A stretch of 64,000 bases of DNA from Saccharomyces mikatae IFO 1815 (lineage: Eukaryota; Ascomycota; Saccharomycetes; Saccharomycetales; Saccharomycetaceae): positions 62,001 through 126,000 of the forward strand of contig NC_079256.1 in NCBI RefSeq assembly GCF_947241705.1. Reading direction: 5' to 3'. Below are positions 40,701 to 52,529 of this stretch, one piece after another. A model generated the notes under the pieces. It saw only the letters and a list, made by a program, of their open reading frames with translations. It had not been told where the DNA came from and made no database searches. Each line of letters starts with the position of its first letter. Within the stretch, counting starts at the first letter, position 1. A program made the translations under genes and the position numbers.

Positions 40701-41841
40701 TATACAAGCTAGAGTTTGGTTGCTCGGAAACAACTTTTCCCTTCATGTTCTTCAGGGTTCTAGCATCGATAAATTTGGCAGTTTCCACTCTAGACTGTTT
40801 AATCTTCAAATTGGTTTCACCATCCAAGTTCGCAGTTTCAATATAGCAAAGACCTTCTGGCTCGGAAGAAGATAGAATTATGGTATCTGCAGGAATAGGT
40901 TCCTCTGATTTAACTCTGATTATGTCACCTACACGAATATCGATCCATCGTTTCTCAACAAAGTCATCATGTGCTTCTGAAAATATTTCTGCTGTCGAAT
41001 TATTTAACTCTTTATCAGAATTGGCTCTCTTGATATCTTCGATACATTCCTTCATGGCAGACACAATTAAAACCACTAACAAAGTACCAATAGTTGTGTA
41101 TCTATTGGTCGGTGAGACATGGGGCACTTGTTGAATAGCTGATGTACATAAGAAAAACAAGTTAGCGTATTTAGAGAACTCTTGGAATAGAAACTTGGGG
41201 AGAAAGGTAGCAAAGTTATACTTTGTAGTGGATATATGATTGTCGCTATAACCGAATGAGGAATTGATTAGGGGGTCATTAATGTGAATGACACGCGGTT
41301 CACCATTCCCATCTGTGTCACCAACATTTTTTCTTAGAACATACCGATTGAAAAGGATTTTGATGTTGAACTTATTCCTCGAACTAGAATAGCTGTCATC
41401 TAATTCGTTGTTAGTAACCGCATTGTAATGGTTCATCTCGAAACTTTCGGGCCCTTTCTTCTGTTTGAACGTAAAGGCATTTTTAATACCATTGCCAAAC
41501 CTAGTGAATAGACCGGGAGGTTTGCCTGCCCTTAATGATTGTGGTTGATATGCACTTGAGTCGAACCTATTAGCGTTCCAAGACATTTGGTCATCATCAT
41601 TGTTACTCATGAATGGATTTTCATGCATATCGTTTTCAATGTTATCGTCATCAGCATCTAAATCAATGGTCTCTTCGGGAAATACATGAACCGCTGGTAC
41701 ATAATTCGTATTCGCGTGTGATCTGGTAGTCTTTGAATGGGATCCAGAGGGAGAAGTAGCATCGTCTAAGAAATCAATATCGAAAAGCGTGTCATCCTCC
41801 CCAGGTTTCCTTTGTGGGGGAGGTTTTTTGTCGTTATCCAT
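37774..41841 (-). CDS. DRS2: Drs2, P4-type aminophospholipid flippase
   Basis: Drs2 with Cdc50 flips phosphatidylserine and phosphatidylethanolamine toward the cytosolic leaflet of the trans-Golgi and supports vesicle budding. The 1355 residues equal the S. cerevisiae length. The N-terminal cytosolic region (about 1-200) is acidic. The phosphorylated aspartate lies in FSDKTGTLTRN at about residue 560. The A-domain has LDGETNLK, and the N- and P-domains have KGADT, TGDRQETA and GDGANDVSM. Ten membrane segments fit the family. The C-terminal regulatory tail contains NPF-type motifs (ANPFSD, ENPFAD). Because CDC50 is not here, context adds nothing. Start ATG at 41841. Confidence 0.98.
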   Translation of the reverse strand: MDNDKKPPPQRKPGEDDTLFDIDFLDDATSPSGSHSKTTRSHANTNYVPAVHVFPEETIDLDADDDNIENDMHENPFMSNNDDDQMSWNANRFDSSAYQPQSLRAGKPPGLFTRFGNGIKNAFTFKQKKGPESFEMNHYNAVTNNELDDSYSSSRNKFNIKILFNRYVLRKNVGDTDGNGEPRVIHINDPLINSSFGYSDNHISTTKYNFATFLPKFLFQEFSKYANLFFLCTSAIQQVPHVSPTNRYTTIGTLLVVLIVSAMKECIEDIKRANSDKELNNSTAEIFSEAHDDFVEKRWIDIRVGDIIRVKSEEPIPADTIILSSSEPEGLCYIETANLDGETNLKIKQSRVETAKFIDARTLKNMKGKVVSEQPNSSLYTYEGTMTLNDLQIPLSPEQMILRGATLRNTAWIFGLVIFTGHETKLMRNATATPIKRTAVEKIINRQIIALFTVLIVLILISSIGNVIMSTADAKHLSYLYLEGTNKAGLFFKDFLTFWILFSNLVPISLFVTVELIKYYQAFMIGSDLDLYYEKTDTPTVVRTSSLVEELGQIEYIFSDKTGTLTRNIMEFKSCSIAGHCYIDKIPEDKHATVEDGIEVGYRKFDDLKRKLNDPSDEDSPIINDFLTLLATCHTVIPEFQSDGSIKYQAASPDEGALVQGGADLGYKFIIRKPNSVTVLLEETGEEKEYQLLNICEFNSTRKRMSSIFRFPDGSIKLFCKGADTVILERLDDESNQYVEATMRHLEDYASEGLRTLCLAMRDISEKEYEEWNNIYNEAATTLDNRAEKLDEAANLIEKNLILIGATAIEDKLQDGVPETIHTLQEAGIKIWVLTGDRQETAINIGMSCRLLSEDMNLLIINEETKAATERNLLEKINALNEHQLSAHDMNTLALVIDGKSLSFALEPELEDYLLTVAKLCKAVICCRVSPLQKALVVKMVKRKSSSLLLAIGDGANDVSMIQAAHVGVGISGMEGMQAARSADIAVGQFKFLKKLLLVHGSWSYQRISVAILYSFYKNTALYMTQFWYVFANAFSGQSIMESWTMSFYNLFFTVWPPFVIGVFDQFVSSRLLERYPQLYKLGQKGQFFSVYIFWGWIINGFFHSAIVFIGTILIYRYGFALNMHGELADHWSWGVAVYTTSVIIVLGKAALVTNQWTKFTLIAIPGSFLFWLIFFPIYASIFPHANISREYYGVVKHTYGSGVFWLTLIVLPIFALVRDFLWKYYKRMYEPETYHVIQEMQKYNISDSRPHVQQFQNAIRKVRQVQRMKKQRGFAFSQAEEGGQEKIIRMYDTTQKRGKYGELQDASANPFSDNNGLESNGFESPEPFTENPFADDIQNPNRSNSSRDDFSFDL

Positions 41842-42347
41842 GGTAAAATCAAGAAATGAAAATACCGATTAGTAAAATATTGCTTTGCAGTAATTGCTAT
41901 TTGACGTTGTCAGCTCCTTGTTGCACTGTCCCTTTTAAAATGCCAAAATTTGTTGAATGTATCATACTTTAACTTAGTGGCATTAAGCAGGTTTAGGTTT
42001 TTGCTAAAAAAAAAACAATCACGTGATCACGAAAACGCTATTAGTTCACCTTTTCAATAACGATATCAATATTACCGTAGCATGAGGCCTCTGCTTTCGA
42101 GCATTATTAAGGTGAAAGCTACTGACAGTACGATAACTATTGGAAAGAATTTTAAGCGTTACAGAATGGGCCATTTTACCACTATAATAATCTTTATGTA
42201 TTTATATAAGTAAAAGGGTTGAACACGTTTTATAACTGGTTGTTGATATGATACAGTATGCTGCCCAATCCACGTGGAAACAAATCCTGTTAAATCAATG
42301 ATAAAAACTGGGGAATCATGTAATGTTGTGTTGGGTAATGAGTGAGC
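41842..42347. other. DRS2 promoter region (506 bp)
   Basis: This lies between the DRS2 start and the MAK16 stop. ATCACGTGAT, a perfect 10-bp palindrome matching the Cbf1 site, is at 42018-42027. It is immediately followed by CACGAAAA at 42028-42035, a match to the Swi4 (SCB) core. A ten-base A run precedes them. I see no gene here. Confidence 0.55.
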
Positions 42348-43661
<1,314 letters not shown>

Positions 43662-46600
43662 TCAAGTAGACAGTTCTTTGATTTCTTCTTGTGTCAACGT
43701 ACTGATATAAACACACTTGCTCAGTAATTCATGATTAACTTCAAAAACGTAGAACTTGGACCATTGAACCCTTTGAATGAAGTTTTTCACTATTTGGACA
43801 TTCGTAATAAACTTATTATAGTTTACTACTTTATCCTCTAGGATCCAGTCCTTCTTCTCAGCGTTTGCTGATAAATCCGAAAGATATACAACAATAAATG
43901 GGACGCAACCGACCAGTGGGTTTACTGAGTTGAGTAAGGTCCTTATCGTTGAATAATTTTTATTTAATGACGGAATTTTTTTTAGTTCTTCCCAAGTTAG
44001 CAAATCGCCTGGTTCAATCAAACGCCATGCGTCAGTGAACCTTTGAACAGCTGAAGAACTCAACGCTAGGATTATTTCCATTAATGTATTAAAGTTTTGA
44101 AATTTTCTACAATGGTCTGCAACATGAATGAACCGTTGAATGACATTTCTTTTCATTTTGGAGCTCTTGGTGAGAAGCACTTCCGATATAATCCAATCCA
44201 CAGTTAGGTTGAATCTTGAAATTGCTAAATCGATTCCAGATAAACTTTCGTTCCTTATCAGTAGTTGCAGCCAACTTTTCACTTGTGGACCCTCATGTTT
44301 CATTTTCAAGTCTAATAAATCTTTCCAATCTATTTCTCCCAAAATCTCTTTCTCTATCAGTGTCATTTGTTGCGCCACAGACAGGGAATCGTACATTAGT
44401 ATAAACGGAATGTGATTTTCATTATTGGAGAGCATCAGCCTTGTATCGTGGATCTTATATTGACTTACCAATTCCTGGATTTGTGCTGCCTGAACAGCAA
44501 CATCAATATTACTGGAGGTGCCGGTCTTTTCAGGTGAAGAGCAAGCGAAACCCCCCTTATCTGATTGCTCGGGAGTAAATGGAATATTCATTATAGTTTG
44601 TCTTCTTCGTTCTATTAATAATGATTTCCTTTTTTCTGCAGGACTGTTTTGGAACGACGGCAAATTGTTAATGTTTAGCATTTCCACTTCGTCTGCCAGC
44701 CTGCTTGTTTTCAATCGAATAGCATCGCTGCTTTTGGTGTTTTCTGGCATTCCTGGTATTTTCTCATATGTGCCTTCCAGTTTCATCAGTGCCACGGTTA
44801 TCGGATCGCCATTGATTGAATCATCGACCATATTAGCAATTTCATTCAAATTTTTCTTATCCAAGGAGCCTGCAAAAGCTGATTCAGAATTTACTGTCTG
44901 TGTATTTCGAGCACTTGATATGTCATTGGGATCGATGTCATCTATCGTTAGTAAACTTTCTGTTGCATTACTATTTGTTTCACTCTCGTTCTTCAAAAAT
45001 TTACTTTTCAACTCTTCAACATTTTTCACTGGAGAAGCAACATCGATGCTACCGTCATCCGGTGAAAAAAAATATTTGATATTTTTTGCATGGCCACTTG
45101 GGCTCTCTAGATCATTATTGGAATCACTTAGATCAATCGTTTTCAATTCATGCAATGAAGAAGTATTTGAAACCATATCTTGGTGTCCCCTTTGATATTC
45201 TTCTCTCAAATTTATCACCCTTTGATGTGGAACTGGTGAATCCCTTGAGGTTTCGAAAGTTTCAACTGTACTACCGGTGGCAATTGAATCCAAATCACTT
45301 ACAACAGATTCTATTGTAGGTGCTATTGATAATCTGATTCTATTGGTTTCACTTATTAAGGTTCCGGTTGGCAATCCTCTCTGCAAGCCTTGAGTTAGTT
45401 TTATAGGACTGTTATTCGCAGATTCGAAGAGTTTGCTTGTCGATACACTAATGACGGTGGATGAATTATCAGAATATACGGTATTTTTTCTATTATATTC
45501 CAAATTGAGAGGTTCTATCTCACTTATTTCTTCAATAACAGAGTTTGAATTGCTACGCTCAGGATCTACAATGCATAACTCTTTTGTTGGCGTTATGGCT
45601 ATACTTTGGACTCTTGAAATGCTGATCCTTCCACTAGCAGGTCTGACAACTGCTTGTTTAACTGTGTGATTGCAAGGGGATTGTTTTTTTGTTTTCGCTA
45701 TATCGGAATTGTTGGCTTCTGATAATGCATCGACAAAGTTATCTAGTTCTTTCGTACTTTTGTATTGTGTTTCATGATTTTCTTCGTTTTCACAATTTTC
45801 TTCAACTTCGCCTTTAGTACTCTCATTCTGGTCAATTGCTTTCTTTTTTTCATCTAGCGACTTGGTATCTTCGAAGGTAAACTCTCTTAAATTTAGGAAG
45901 CCAGTTTTGGTTTTTAAAGCTGGGCTAACTGTGTTATTCATGATGCTATTGACGTTTTTTAATTTTCTTGTTACTGTATCCCTAGGAGGCGAACTGGATG
46001 ACAGTTCGGAATCATATGAATATGTTATTGATTTTGTGTCTTCCCTGCTATCGTTTAACGGTGAAGATTCTTTAAGATCCGGCAAAACATTTTTCAAAGG
46101 TGACGAAGTCATGCTCTTTTGAGATTGTGAATGATTTTTCCTTCTCGGTGTCATATTTGGAGTAGCCTCTGGATTTGTTTTGTCTGTCTCATGGAATAAT
46201 AGCCTTTCAGGCCCATCCTCCTCTGTGCGAGAAGAATTAGTCTCCTTATCAAAGAGTCTCATACTTTCTGAGGAGAAGTTGTCATTTACTTTATTGTAAT
46301 ATGCTGTCGTGAAGCTTTTCACTTTCCTTCGTTGTAGTGCATCAAACGAGGGCGACGGTAGCATTTTTGACTCATTGTTCTGTAGTTGTTTATTTAAAGT
46401 GTTAGTCAAAGAAATGACGGACTGGGCAATTGAACTCACAGTTTGATACAAGTCCAAATTGTCCATGGCGCTGAAATTATCATTACTTGGTTTGAAACTG
46501 CTTCGCTGTAAAAGTTTTATATCGTGCATTTGTTCTTGACGTTTATTATCAGTATCTATTGTGAGATCTTGATTATCATTTGAGTGAATTTGAATTTTTT

Positions 46601-47990
46601 CTATCAACTGGTTCTGTAAGTGTATTAGGGACTCTACTTCATCTATAGTTCTCGCACTTAAAATGTCAAATTTTGAAGTTTCTGGATTAAGAAATTCTTC
46701 TTCTTCTTCTTTTGAGGATTTTCTATTAAGTGATGATATCGATACAACGTATTTAACAAAAGCATCCATTTCAGGTTTTTGGTTTGTTGGGTTGATGGCA
46801 TTCATGATTTTTTTATCATTACTGCTATCATGGCGATTATGGTTTTTCATCCATTTAGCTAGAAGACCAACAGCACTACGGTGCAATACAGATATTGAGG
46901 ATGTGTTAGATCTGCTATTACTATTGCTATTATTATCGAGAGATGATGTTGTTGATGTACCTTGCAGTGTTCCACTTTGTTCATTTAACTCTTCGGGTAG
47001 ATACAAAGAATTTAGGATAAATTCAACTTTTTTAGCCGGCGTTGGAGGCATTATTTTATCCACTGCATATGATGACGGGTAGTCAACACCTTTCATTAAC
47101 GTGGATACAAGAGTTACCTTAGATAAGTGGCTTAACTTTTGTTTATTATCTGGCATTTTCCCGCTTTCAATATTAATAGAGGGTTCTTTCATTACTCGAT
47201 GTTTTGAATAAACATTGGATGTATTATCAGGGAACAAAAGCATCGAGGGGCTCCTCTGGTTCTTGGAAGAATTCAAAGACTGCTGGTTGTCCGGTAGTCT
47301 GAATATATCTGAAGTTTTATATAGTGATAAAACGCTTTGATTACGAAAATCAGGACTAGCAAAACTTTGTCTGGCGTACATACTCAGTCGGCTTCCTCTT
47401 TTGTGAAGGCTTCCTAGTTGTGTGAAATCCCTTAATGGGAAGTGCAACCATGCATCGAAGTCTAATTTATCTGGTTCATTCAGTTCAATGTTCTCCCAAA
47501 CCAACTTGGAACAGTGTACCCAATTCTTTTTCAGATTAATTATACAGCTGGAAATTATCTTAGGATATTGTTCAATATGTTTATCGTTCAAAAACTCGAT
47601 CAACCGGAGCCTTAACGAAATGTTCGGTAAAAAATCCTGAACAAAATAATTCAGGATGGAATGTCTTAATAATACAAACGTCCTTACTAGAGCCACTTCA
47701 CCAATTCGCCTTCTCTTGGCCTTTGCAGCATTTGTGGTGATCTCCCTGATGCACCATCGAAACCTATAGATGAGTAAATCGTGTAAGTCTTGAGGTGTTA
47801 TAAAATTCCTATAAATAAGAAAAAAATCTGCGAATGCGCTGTAATCTACCCCTTCCGAAGGAGAGGAAAGATGTACAATCAATGCAGGTAGGTCTGCACT
47901 ATTCACTGGCTTAGATGCGCAATCACTTTCATAGCTAATAACATTCGAGGATGGAGTCGGGTAGTAATCTTTCTGGCTGAATATTTCCAT
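43662..47990 (-). CDS. LTE1: Lte1, mitotic exit regulator with Ras-GEF-like domains
   Basis: Lte1 sits at the bud cortex and promotes mitotic exit by restraining Kin4 and helping Tem1 activation, especially at low temperature. The 1442 residues compare with about 1435 in S. cerevisiae. The RasGEF N-terminal motif covers about 20-160 (LPALIVHLSSPSEGVDYSAF; SALDFADFFLIYRNF-type segment). The CDC25-like catalytic region covers about 1190-1435 (LIEKEILGEIDWKDLL; NTLMEIILALSSSAVQRFTDAW; NPLVGCVPFIVVYLSDL). The long middle is rich in Ser, Asn and Thr with many S/T-P sites that are Cdc28 or Cla4 targets in the family. It is probably disordered. Start ATG at 47990. Confidence 0.97.
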   Translation of the reverse strand: MEIFSQKDYYPTPSSNVISYESDCASKPVNSADLPALIVHLSSPSEGVDYSAFADFFLIYRNFITPQDLHDLLIYRFRWCIREITTNAAKAKRRRIGEVALVRTFVLLRHSILNYFVQDFLPNISLRLRLIEFLNDKHIEQYPKIISSCIINLKKNWVHCSKLVWENIELNEPDKLDFDAWLHFPLRDFTQLGSLHKRGSRLSMYARQSFASPDFRNQSVLSLYKTSDIFRLPDNQQSLNSSKNQRSPSMLLFPDNTSNVYSKHRVMKEPSINIESGKMPDNKQKLSHLSKVTLVSTLMKGVDYPSSYAVDKIMPPTPAKKVEFILNSLYLPEELNEQSGTLQGTSTTSSLDNNSNSNSRSNTSSISVLHRSAVGLLAKWMKNHNRHDSSNDKKIMNAINPTNQKPEMDAFVKYVVSISSLNRKSSKEEEEEFLNPETSKFDILSARTIDEVESLIHLQNQLIEKIQIHSNDNQDLTIDTDNKRQEQMHDIKLLQRSSFKPSNDNFSAMDNLDLYQTVSSIAQSVISLTNTLNKQLQNNESKMLPSPSFDALQRRKVKSFTTAYYNKVNDNFSSESMRLFDKETNSSRTEEDGPERLLFHETDKTNPEATPNMTPRRKNHSQSQKSMTSSPLKNVLPDLKESSPLNDSREDTKSITYSYDSELSSSSPPRDTVTRKLKNVNSIMNNTVSPALKTKTGFLNLREFTFEDTKSLDEKKKAIDQNESTKGEVEENCENEENHETQYKSTKELDNFVDALSEANNSDIAKTKKQSPCNHTVKQAVVRPASGRISISRVQSIAITPTKELCIVDPERSNSNSVIEEISEIEPLNLEYNRKNTVYSDNSSTVISVSTSKLFESANNSPIKLTQGLQRGLPTGTLISETNRIRLSIAPTIESVVSDLDSIATGSTVETFETSRDSPVPHQRVINLREEYQRGHQDMVSNTSSLHELKTIDLSDSNNDLESPSGHAKNIKYFFSPDDGSIDVASPVKNVEELKSKFLKNESETNSNATESLLTIDDIDPNDISSARNTQTVNSESAFAGSLDKKNLNEIANMVDDSINGDPITVALMKLEGTYEKIPGMPENTKSSDAIRLKTSRLADEVEMLNINNLPSFQNSPAEKRKSLLIERRRQTIMNIPFTPEQSDKGGFACSSPEKTGTSSNIDVAVQAAQIQELVSQYKIHDTRLMLSNNENHIPFILMYDSLSVAQQMTLIEKEILGEIDWKDLLDLKMKHEGPQVKSWLQLLIRNESLSGIDLAISRFNLTVDWIISEVLLTKSSKMKRNVIQRFIHVADHCRKFQNFNTLMEIILALSSSAVQRFTDAWRLIEPGDLLTWEELKKIPSLNKNYSTIRTLLNSVNPLVGCVPFIVVYLSDLSANAEKKDWILEDKVVNYNKFITNVQIVKNFIQRVQWSKFYVFEVNHELLSKCVYISTLTQEEIKELST

Positions 47991-48381
47991 GGTTCAGAGC
48001 AGCGAATCTTTGATTAACTAGAGGCTATGTTCAGCAAACAAATGGTTCACGTGTATAAAAGAGCAAGTCGCGCTATTACGATTGTGTTGAGTTAAAGGGT
48101 TTAGGAAGTTCTCATTCTCTGTTTACAGTTTTTTTTTCATTGTTGATAAAAAGATCAGGAATTTCATTAGTCGCGAAAATCAAAGTGTAGAAAGAAAAAA
48201 ATAGAAGGGTAATAAATGAGTAAAAAATTGCAGAGAAAGCAGGACAACTAGAATGGATCAACAATCAAAGAGTGTTTATCGAAATTCATTATATAGTGGT
48301 TCATATAAACCACTTCTTCAGTTGTTTGATATAGAAATCTATTTAATTCTTTTTTCTATGTACTTACACAATGTTCTTCAT
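47991..48381. other. LTE1 promoter and PMT2 3' flank (391 bp)
   Basis: CACGTG lies at 48048-48053, immediately followed by TATAAAA. CGCGAAA at 48172-48178 matches the SCB/MCB-like core CRCGAAA. They lie about 60 and 185 bp upstream of the LTE1 ATG. No gene is seen. Function of these motifs is inference. Confidence 0.5.
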
Positions 48382-50661
48382 TCATGCATCTTGTTTGTCG
48401 GAAATATCCCAGGTGGATAGCCAATTTAAGTAGCGGAAGCTGCTATTTGGACCTTCCATACCAAATGAAATGGGAGAAAAGTACCAGAAGCAACTGACTG
48501 TAAGTGCCATGAACCCAGTGTACAAGACGAAACGCATGATACGACCGCACTTAGATCTAGACCATTTTTGCAAGCCGGCGTCGAAACAGTATGCCAAAAT
48601 GATCAGTGCAAAATATAACGCAGGTAAGTAATGATGGACGTAAGTTACTCTGGACATGATAACGAATGGCATGTAATGTAGGCCCCAAGCTAGTAGCGGA
48701 TAGAACCCACCCATTAGGAAAACGTTCCAATTAGATGGATTTTCTAAGTCCACATATTGTCTTTGCCATCTAATTAATAATATGATGACGGTTGCCATGA
48801 ATGCAAGAACAGCGATGCTGGATGCCCATGTGGAGACCGGGGTACCCAATAGGAAGTATTTTGGATTTTCGTCACCCCAGCCACATAGTCTTAAACCAAC
48901 ATTTAAAGTTGGCCATTGCCAAGCTGAAGAAGCTAGATAATCAAATTTGTCGGGATCTGGTAACAAAGCGTTATTAGTGGCCATCATGGCTAGATTCAAA
49001 TGAATGAAATCCTTAAAGAAATTGGTCTTTGGGTATTGGAAGTCTTCAGGCCTTGGTGGTAATCTTTCGTTTTCGTGAGTCTCGATGTTCCACCACGTTC
49101 TTTTATCTCTCTTAAATGGGTTTTTCATACAGACGACCTCTTGTTGTCTAAACCCCCATTCGGGCAAACTGCTACCGGTTTGAGCCAAGTAACAGCCCAT
49201 TTCCAAGTTCTTGATACGGAAAGCGGTGGTCAATGTATGTAACCTCTCAGGATCTTCATCCCCTCTCTGGTCCATGATTTCAATGACCCAATTGTCTTTG
49301 TTATCACCAACAAAATCATCACCGTAACCAGAAACCTCCCATTGCGTTTTGGACACTGGTGCAGCAACTGGATGGGTGTGCAAATTTCTGCCTGTACTTT
49401 TGTGCACCAATCTATAGGAGGTACCTGGCTTTAAATACTCGATGTCAGTTTCGTTTTGAGACCATGATGGTAGACTTCTTTCTCTGTTGAAAAACCATTC
49501 GTTGTTGGAATCTTTGTAACCATAACAGGTCACTTGCTGTTGGTTTGAACCTTCTGGGTAGGTTTGTATATGAGAGTGTAATAGAGAACCTCCGAGAGCC
49601 TGGTTTTTGATGGAAACGATGGATGAACCTAAAGCAATGTCACGAGGACCTTCTCCGACATCAGAACCGACCAATCTTGCCTGGAAAAGTGATGGCATAT
49701 TAGCATCGCCTGTACCAGAATGCGATAGTAGATCAAAGTGGATTTTGAAGCATAGTAGAAAAATACAGAAGGGAACGATGATCAAACCAAATATTCTTGC
49801 CAACCAATGATTAATGTATGTTTTCCACGACATGGATTTGTCCGCCAAAAAGGTCCATAAGTCAATCACAGTATAGATACCGACCATAGTGATGATAAAT
49901 AGACCCACCATCTTGACAGAAATCGTACAACCCAAAGAAATACCAGTGATCAACAGCCATTTCCACCATTTTCTAGAGAATGGCTTGGATCTTTGGTTGT
50001 GGAACATGACAAAACTAAAGAACGATGCCACGGTGAAGAACAGTAGCATGGAATCCAAAAGAATGAACCTACCCAAAGTACTATACGAATTCTCGAACAA
50101 AACTAACACAGTCATCAACCAAACAGTAGGTAGCGAAAATCCAATGGCCTTCGCAGTGAAATACGCCAATGGCACACAAAGTGCAGAAAACGAAGCGTTG
50201 AACAGTCTCATTTTAACATAATCTAGATAATCTGGGTAAATTTCCCCAGAAGGAAAGTCCCAAGAACCGTTGTAGCCCGCCAAGTATCCTGATAACCCGA
50301 CAAGCATTTTCCCAAGGGGAGGATGAACATCGTGGTAAAATTCATGTCTCAAGTAGTAAGACCCAAATTTACCAAAATGTGCTTCATCCCAGACAACATG
50401 ATTATTGATGCCGATCTTATACATTCTGGTAAACAAAGCCAATACAGTAAAGATCACCGGCATCACAACGGATTCCAGGCGCAACAGTGAGTTTTGTGCA
50501 GCAGGCTTTTCCTTTGAAAAATCTTCTGCCTCCCTCTCATCTATGCTCGATAGTTCATCGCTAACACTGACAGAGGACGACTCTCTTTGTCTTAATATAT
50601 TCTCTTGCTTAATACGGGCGGCATTGTTTTTGCTGTACCCGGTAGACGAAGACGAAGACAT
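48382..50661 (-). CDS. PMT2: Pmt2, protein O-mannosyltransferase
   Basis: Pmt2 pairs with Pmt1 in the ER membrane and transfers mannose from dolichol-phosphate-mannose to Ser/Thr of secretory proteins. The 759 residues equal the S. cerevisiae length. The GT39 features are visible: the first lumenal loop with the catalytic [13 protein letters not shown] region (about 92-104) and HPPLGKML (about 116-123). A large lumenal loop with MIR repeats follows (about 340-530; for example [26 protein letters not shown] and GCYLAQTG). Multiple membrane spans lie on both sides. The ending [11 protein letters not shown]-like tail is short. Start ATG at 50661. Confidence 0.98.
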   Translation of the reverse strand: MSSSSSTGYSKNNAARIKQENILRQRESSSVSVSDELSSIDEREAEDFSKEKPAAQNSLLRLESVVMPVIFTVLALFTRMYKIGINNHVVWDEAHFGKFGSYYLRHEFYHDVHPPLGKMLVGLSGYLAGYNGSWDFPSGEIYPDYLDYVKMRLFNASFSALCVPLAYFTAKAIGFSLPTVWLMTVLVLFENSYSTLGRFILLDSMLLFFTVASFFSFVMFHNQRSKPFSRKWWKWLLITGISLGCTISVKMVGLFIITMVGIYTVIDLWTFLADKSMSWKTYINHWLARIFGLIIVPFCIFLLCFKIHFDLLSHSGTGDANMPSLFQARLVGSDVGEGPRDIALGSSIVSIKNQALGGSLLHSHIQTYPEGSNQQQVTCYGYKDSNNEWFFNRERSLPSWSQNETDIEYLKPGTSYRLVHKSTGRNLHTHPVAAPVSKTQWEVSGYGDDFVGDNKDNWVIEIMDQRGDEDPERLHTLTTAFRIKNLEMGCYLAQTGSSLPEWGFRQQEVVCMKNPFKRDKRTWWNIETHENERLPPRPEDFQYPKTNFFKDFIHLNLAMMATNNALLPDPDKFDYLASSAWQWPTLNVGLRLCGWGDENPKYFLLGTPVSTWASSIAVLAFMATVIILLIRWQRQYVDLENPSNWNVFLMGGFYPLLAWGLHYMPFVIMSRVTYVHHYLPALYFALIILAYCFDAGLQKWSRSKCGRIMRFVLYTGFMALTVSCFWYFSPISFGMEGPNSSFRYLNWLSTWDISDKQDA

Positions 50662-50975
50662 GATTGCTGGACCACAGTTCGAAACAGAAAGACAGTAGCG
50701 ATGTGGACTAAGCCGGTTCTTCTTGATAATGTTGTTAGCCTCGAGAAATAACCTTCTTCAACCCTCCAGAAGAATGTTTCAGTCTTAACAAACAATACAC
50801 GAAACGGGATTTCTATGAGTTCTTTCGTTATTTTTTTTTCGTATTCGTTTTTTATTTTTTTCAGGGCGACGTGTCCAATAATAAGCAATGATCTCATTGT
50901 GTACGATATGTGTCCTTGTGACAGTAAATCGTTTCACGACCGTAAATGATGGTATTTTGGTATGTATGTATGTAC
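50662..50975. other. PMT2 promoter and FUN26 3' flank (314 bp)
   Basis: Long T runs lie at 50830-50861. ACGTGTC at 50869-50875, about 208 bp upstream of the PMT2 ATG, resembles the extended Hac1 core of unfolded-protein-response elements, and PMT2 is a UPR-induced gene in S. cerevisiae. The motif assignment is tentative. No gene is seen. Confidence 0.4.
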
Positions 50976-52529
50976 TTATCTGATGATAACGTCAATTATG
51001 AAGACGAAAATGTAGCTTATAATGCTGCCCAGGGCTAACCCTGTCGAGACGAAGATATTGGTGAATCCACCGGCTGCTTCCTTCTCGTCGTCGCTGTCCA
51101 GTTGCTCTGGTACCTTCATGAAACTCATGGAGATGACGTGTCCATTGGTCACACCGAAGAGGAACTGTAGTAGCATATAGCACAGGTCGACAATTATGGA
51201 GCCATTATGGTCCTCGTCGCCGCTTGATGAGGAGGTGATGGCTGTGAACAGCAAAAAAAGTGGGATCGCTGCCACCCGCAACAGTGAGTAAATGAACGTT
51301 TTGCGTGGAGTGAAATTTTGGTCACGGAACATGGGCCAGTCGGCAATGACCCTTCCATAAAGGTCTCCTAGGTTCCACAGTGTGAATATGAGCGGGATGT
51401 ATTGTGCATTGCTTAGGGGAAGCCCCGTCACGTAGGTGGCAGACGCAAATACGGGGAAAACAAGAGTCACGACGAAAGTGGTGAATATGGAAAGGACCAG
51501 GTACTTCAATTTGGCAAACAGTACTTCGAAGGGTACTTTCAGTTGGAGCTCTTCTCCTTCGTCGTTGTCATCGCGGCGGTCATTGTTGTAGTGGGCATCT
51601 TGATCATCGGTCTGGTCAATACGCCCAACTATGCGAATTTCCTCCTCGTTAGAGCGCAGAGAGCCTAACAATACATCGCTGATGTGTCCATCTTCCATAT
51701 TCCAACTTTCTTTTACTTTTCTGCTGATCTTGCTCACGCTGAACATTACCACACAGATGGTGACTACAAGTGTCGTAGTGAAGAAGTATAGAAGAATGCC
51801 GCCCGTGGTAGAGACAGACGAGTTATCGATGAAAGCTAAAGCAAAAAGTACCAAGGAGGGCAGTACACCAGCTACGGCTTGTCCCACCATGACGCCTTGA
51901 CTGTACTCGGAGCCGAGGACATTGGCAATTGCCATGATACCATTCTGCGTCATGGCCGTCCCCATTGAACTGATGACCACAAGCCCCATTATGAACATGA
52001 AGTTGAACCATTTGGGCAAAAGGAAATGCAAAATTGTAAAGAAGCACATGACGACAAAAACGATTATCTCCCATACAAGCCCATTAATTACTCTTCTCGA
52101 GTATTTGTACTGTCTCTTGGCCAGGTAGATGTTAAACAGCATTGATGATATGGTGGAAAAAGACATCATAGAACTCGTGAATATCTTCGCCCATATGGAC
52201 GTGTCCTTAAAAATGTCGTGCTTGAAATACTGCGAGGCACTCAAGATGCAGTTCCATGGCCATAAAAGACCTATCCCTATGGTGAAAAAAGTAATATACG
52301 AAAGATTTTTCAACTTCTTTTTCAGCGGCAACGTATCCAGTGGCTCACTGGATAGAGATTGATCCATTTCAGAATCATTGTCGCCTTCCTCCTCTGAGTG
52401 TTCGCTGTTTTGCGGCACATTTTCTTCTCTGGAAAGTGATAACTCTTCTGATTGGGAATCGGCCAATGCAGGCTCTGGCACCGCAAGGATGGGCTTCTTA
52501 ATGGTATCGGTGTCCGCACCAGTACTCAT
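50976..52529 (-). CDS. FUN26: Fun26, equilibrative nucleoside transporter of internal membranes
   Basis: Fun26 belongs to the ENT family and moves nucleosides, nucleobases and related compounds across the vacuolar membrane. The 517 residues equal the S. cerevisiae length. The first 75 residues are an acidic cytosolic tail (EEEGDNDSEMDQ). About eleven hydrophobic segments follow, with the ENT hallmark GIGLLWPWNCILSASQYF in segment 1 and an acidic cytosolic loop near 290-330 (QTDDQDAHYNNDRRDDNDEG). The end FVFIIDVIIR is membrane-proximal. Start ATG at 52529. Confidence 0.96.
   Translation of the reverse strand: MSTGADTDTIKKPILAVPEPALADSQSEELSLSREENVPQNSEHSEEEGDNDSEMDQSLSSEPLDTLPLKKKLKNLSYITFFTIGIGLLWPWNCILSASQYFKHDIFKDTSIWAKIFTSSMMSFSTISSMLFNIYLAKRQYKYSRRVINGLVWEIIVFVVMCFFTILHFLLPKWFNFMFIMGLVVISSMGTAMTQNGIMAIANVLGSEYSQGVMVGQAVAGVLPSLVLFALAFIDNSSVSTTGGILLYFFTTTLVVTICVVMFSVSKISRKVKESWNMEDGHISDVLLGSLRSNEEEIRIVGRIDQTDDQDAHYNNDRRDDNDEGEELQLKVPFEVLFAKLKYLVLSIFTTFVVTLVFPVFASATYVTGLPLSNAQYIPLIFTLWNLGDLYGRVIADWPMFRDQNFTPRKTFIYSLLRVAAIPLFLLFTAITSSSSGDEDHNGSIIVDLCYMLLQFLFGVTNGHVISMSFMKVPEQLDSDDEKEAAGGFTNIFVSTGLALGSIISYIFVFIIDVIIR

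Noticed and set aside
44518-45195. 225-codon frame antisense to LTE1
   Set aside because: It is a mirror of Ser/Asn-rich low-complexity coding on the other strand, with no independent support.
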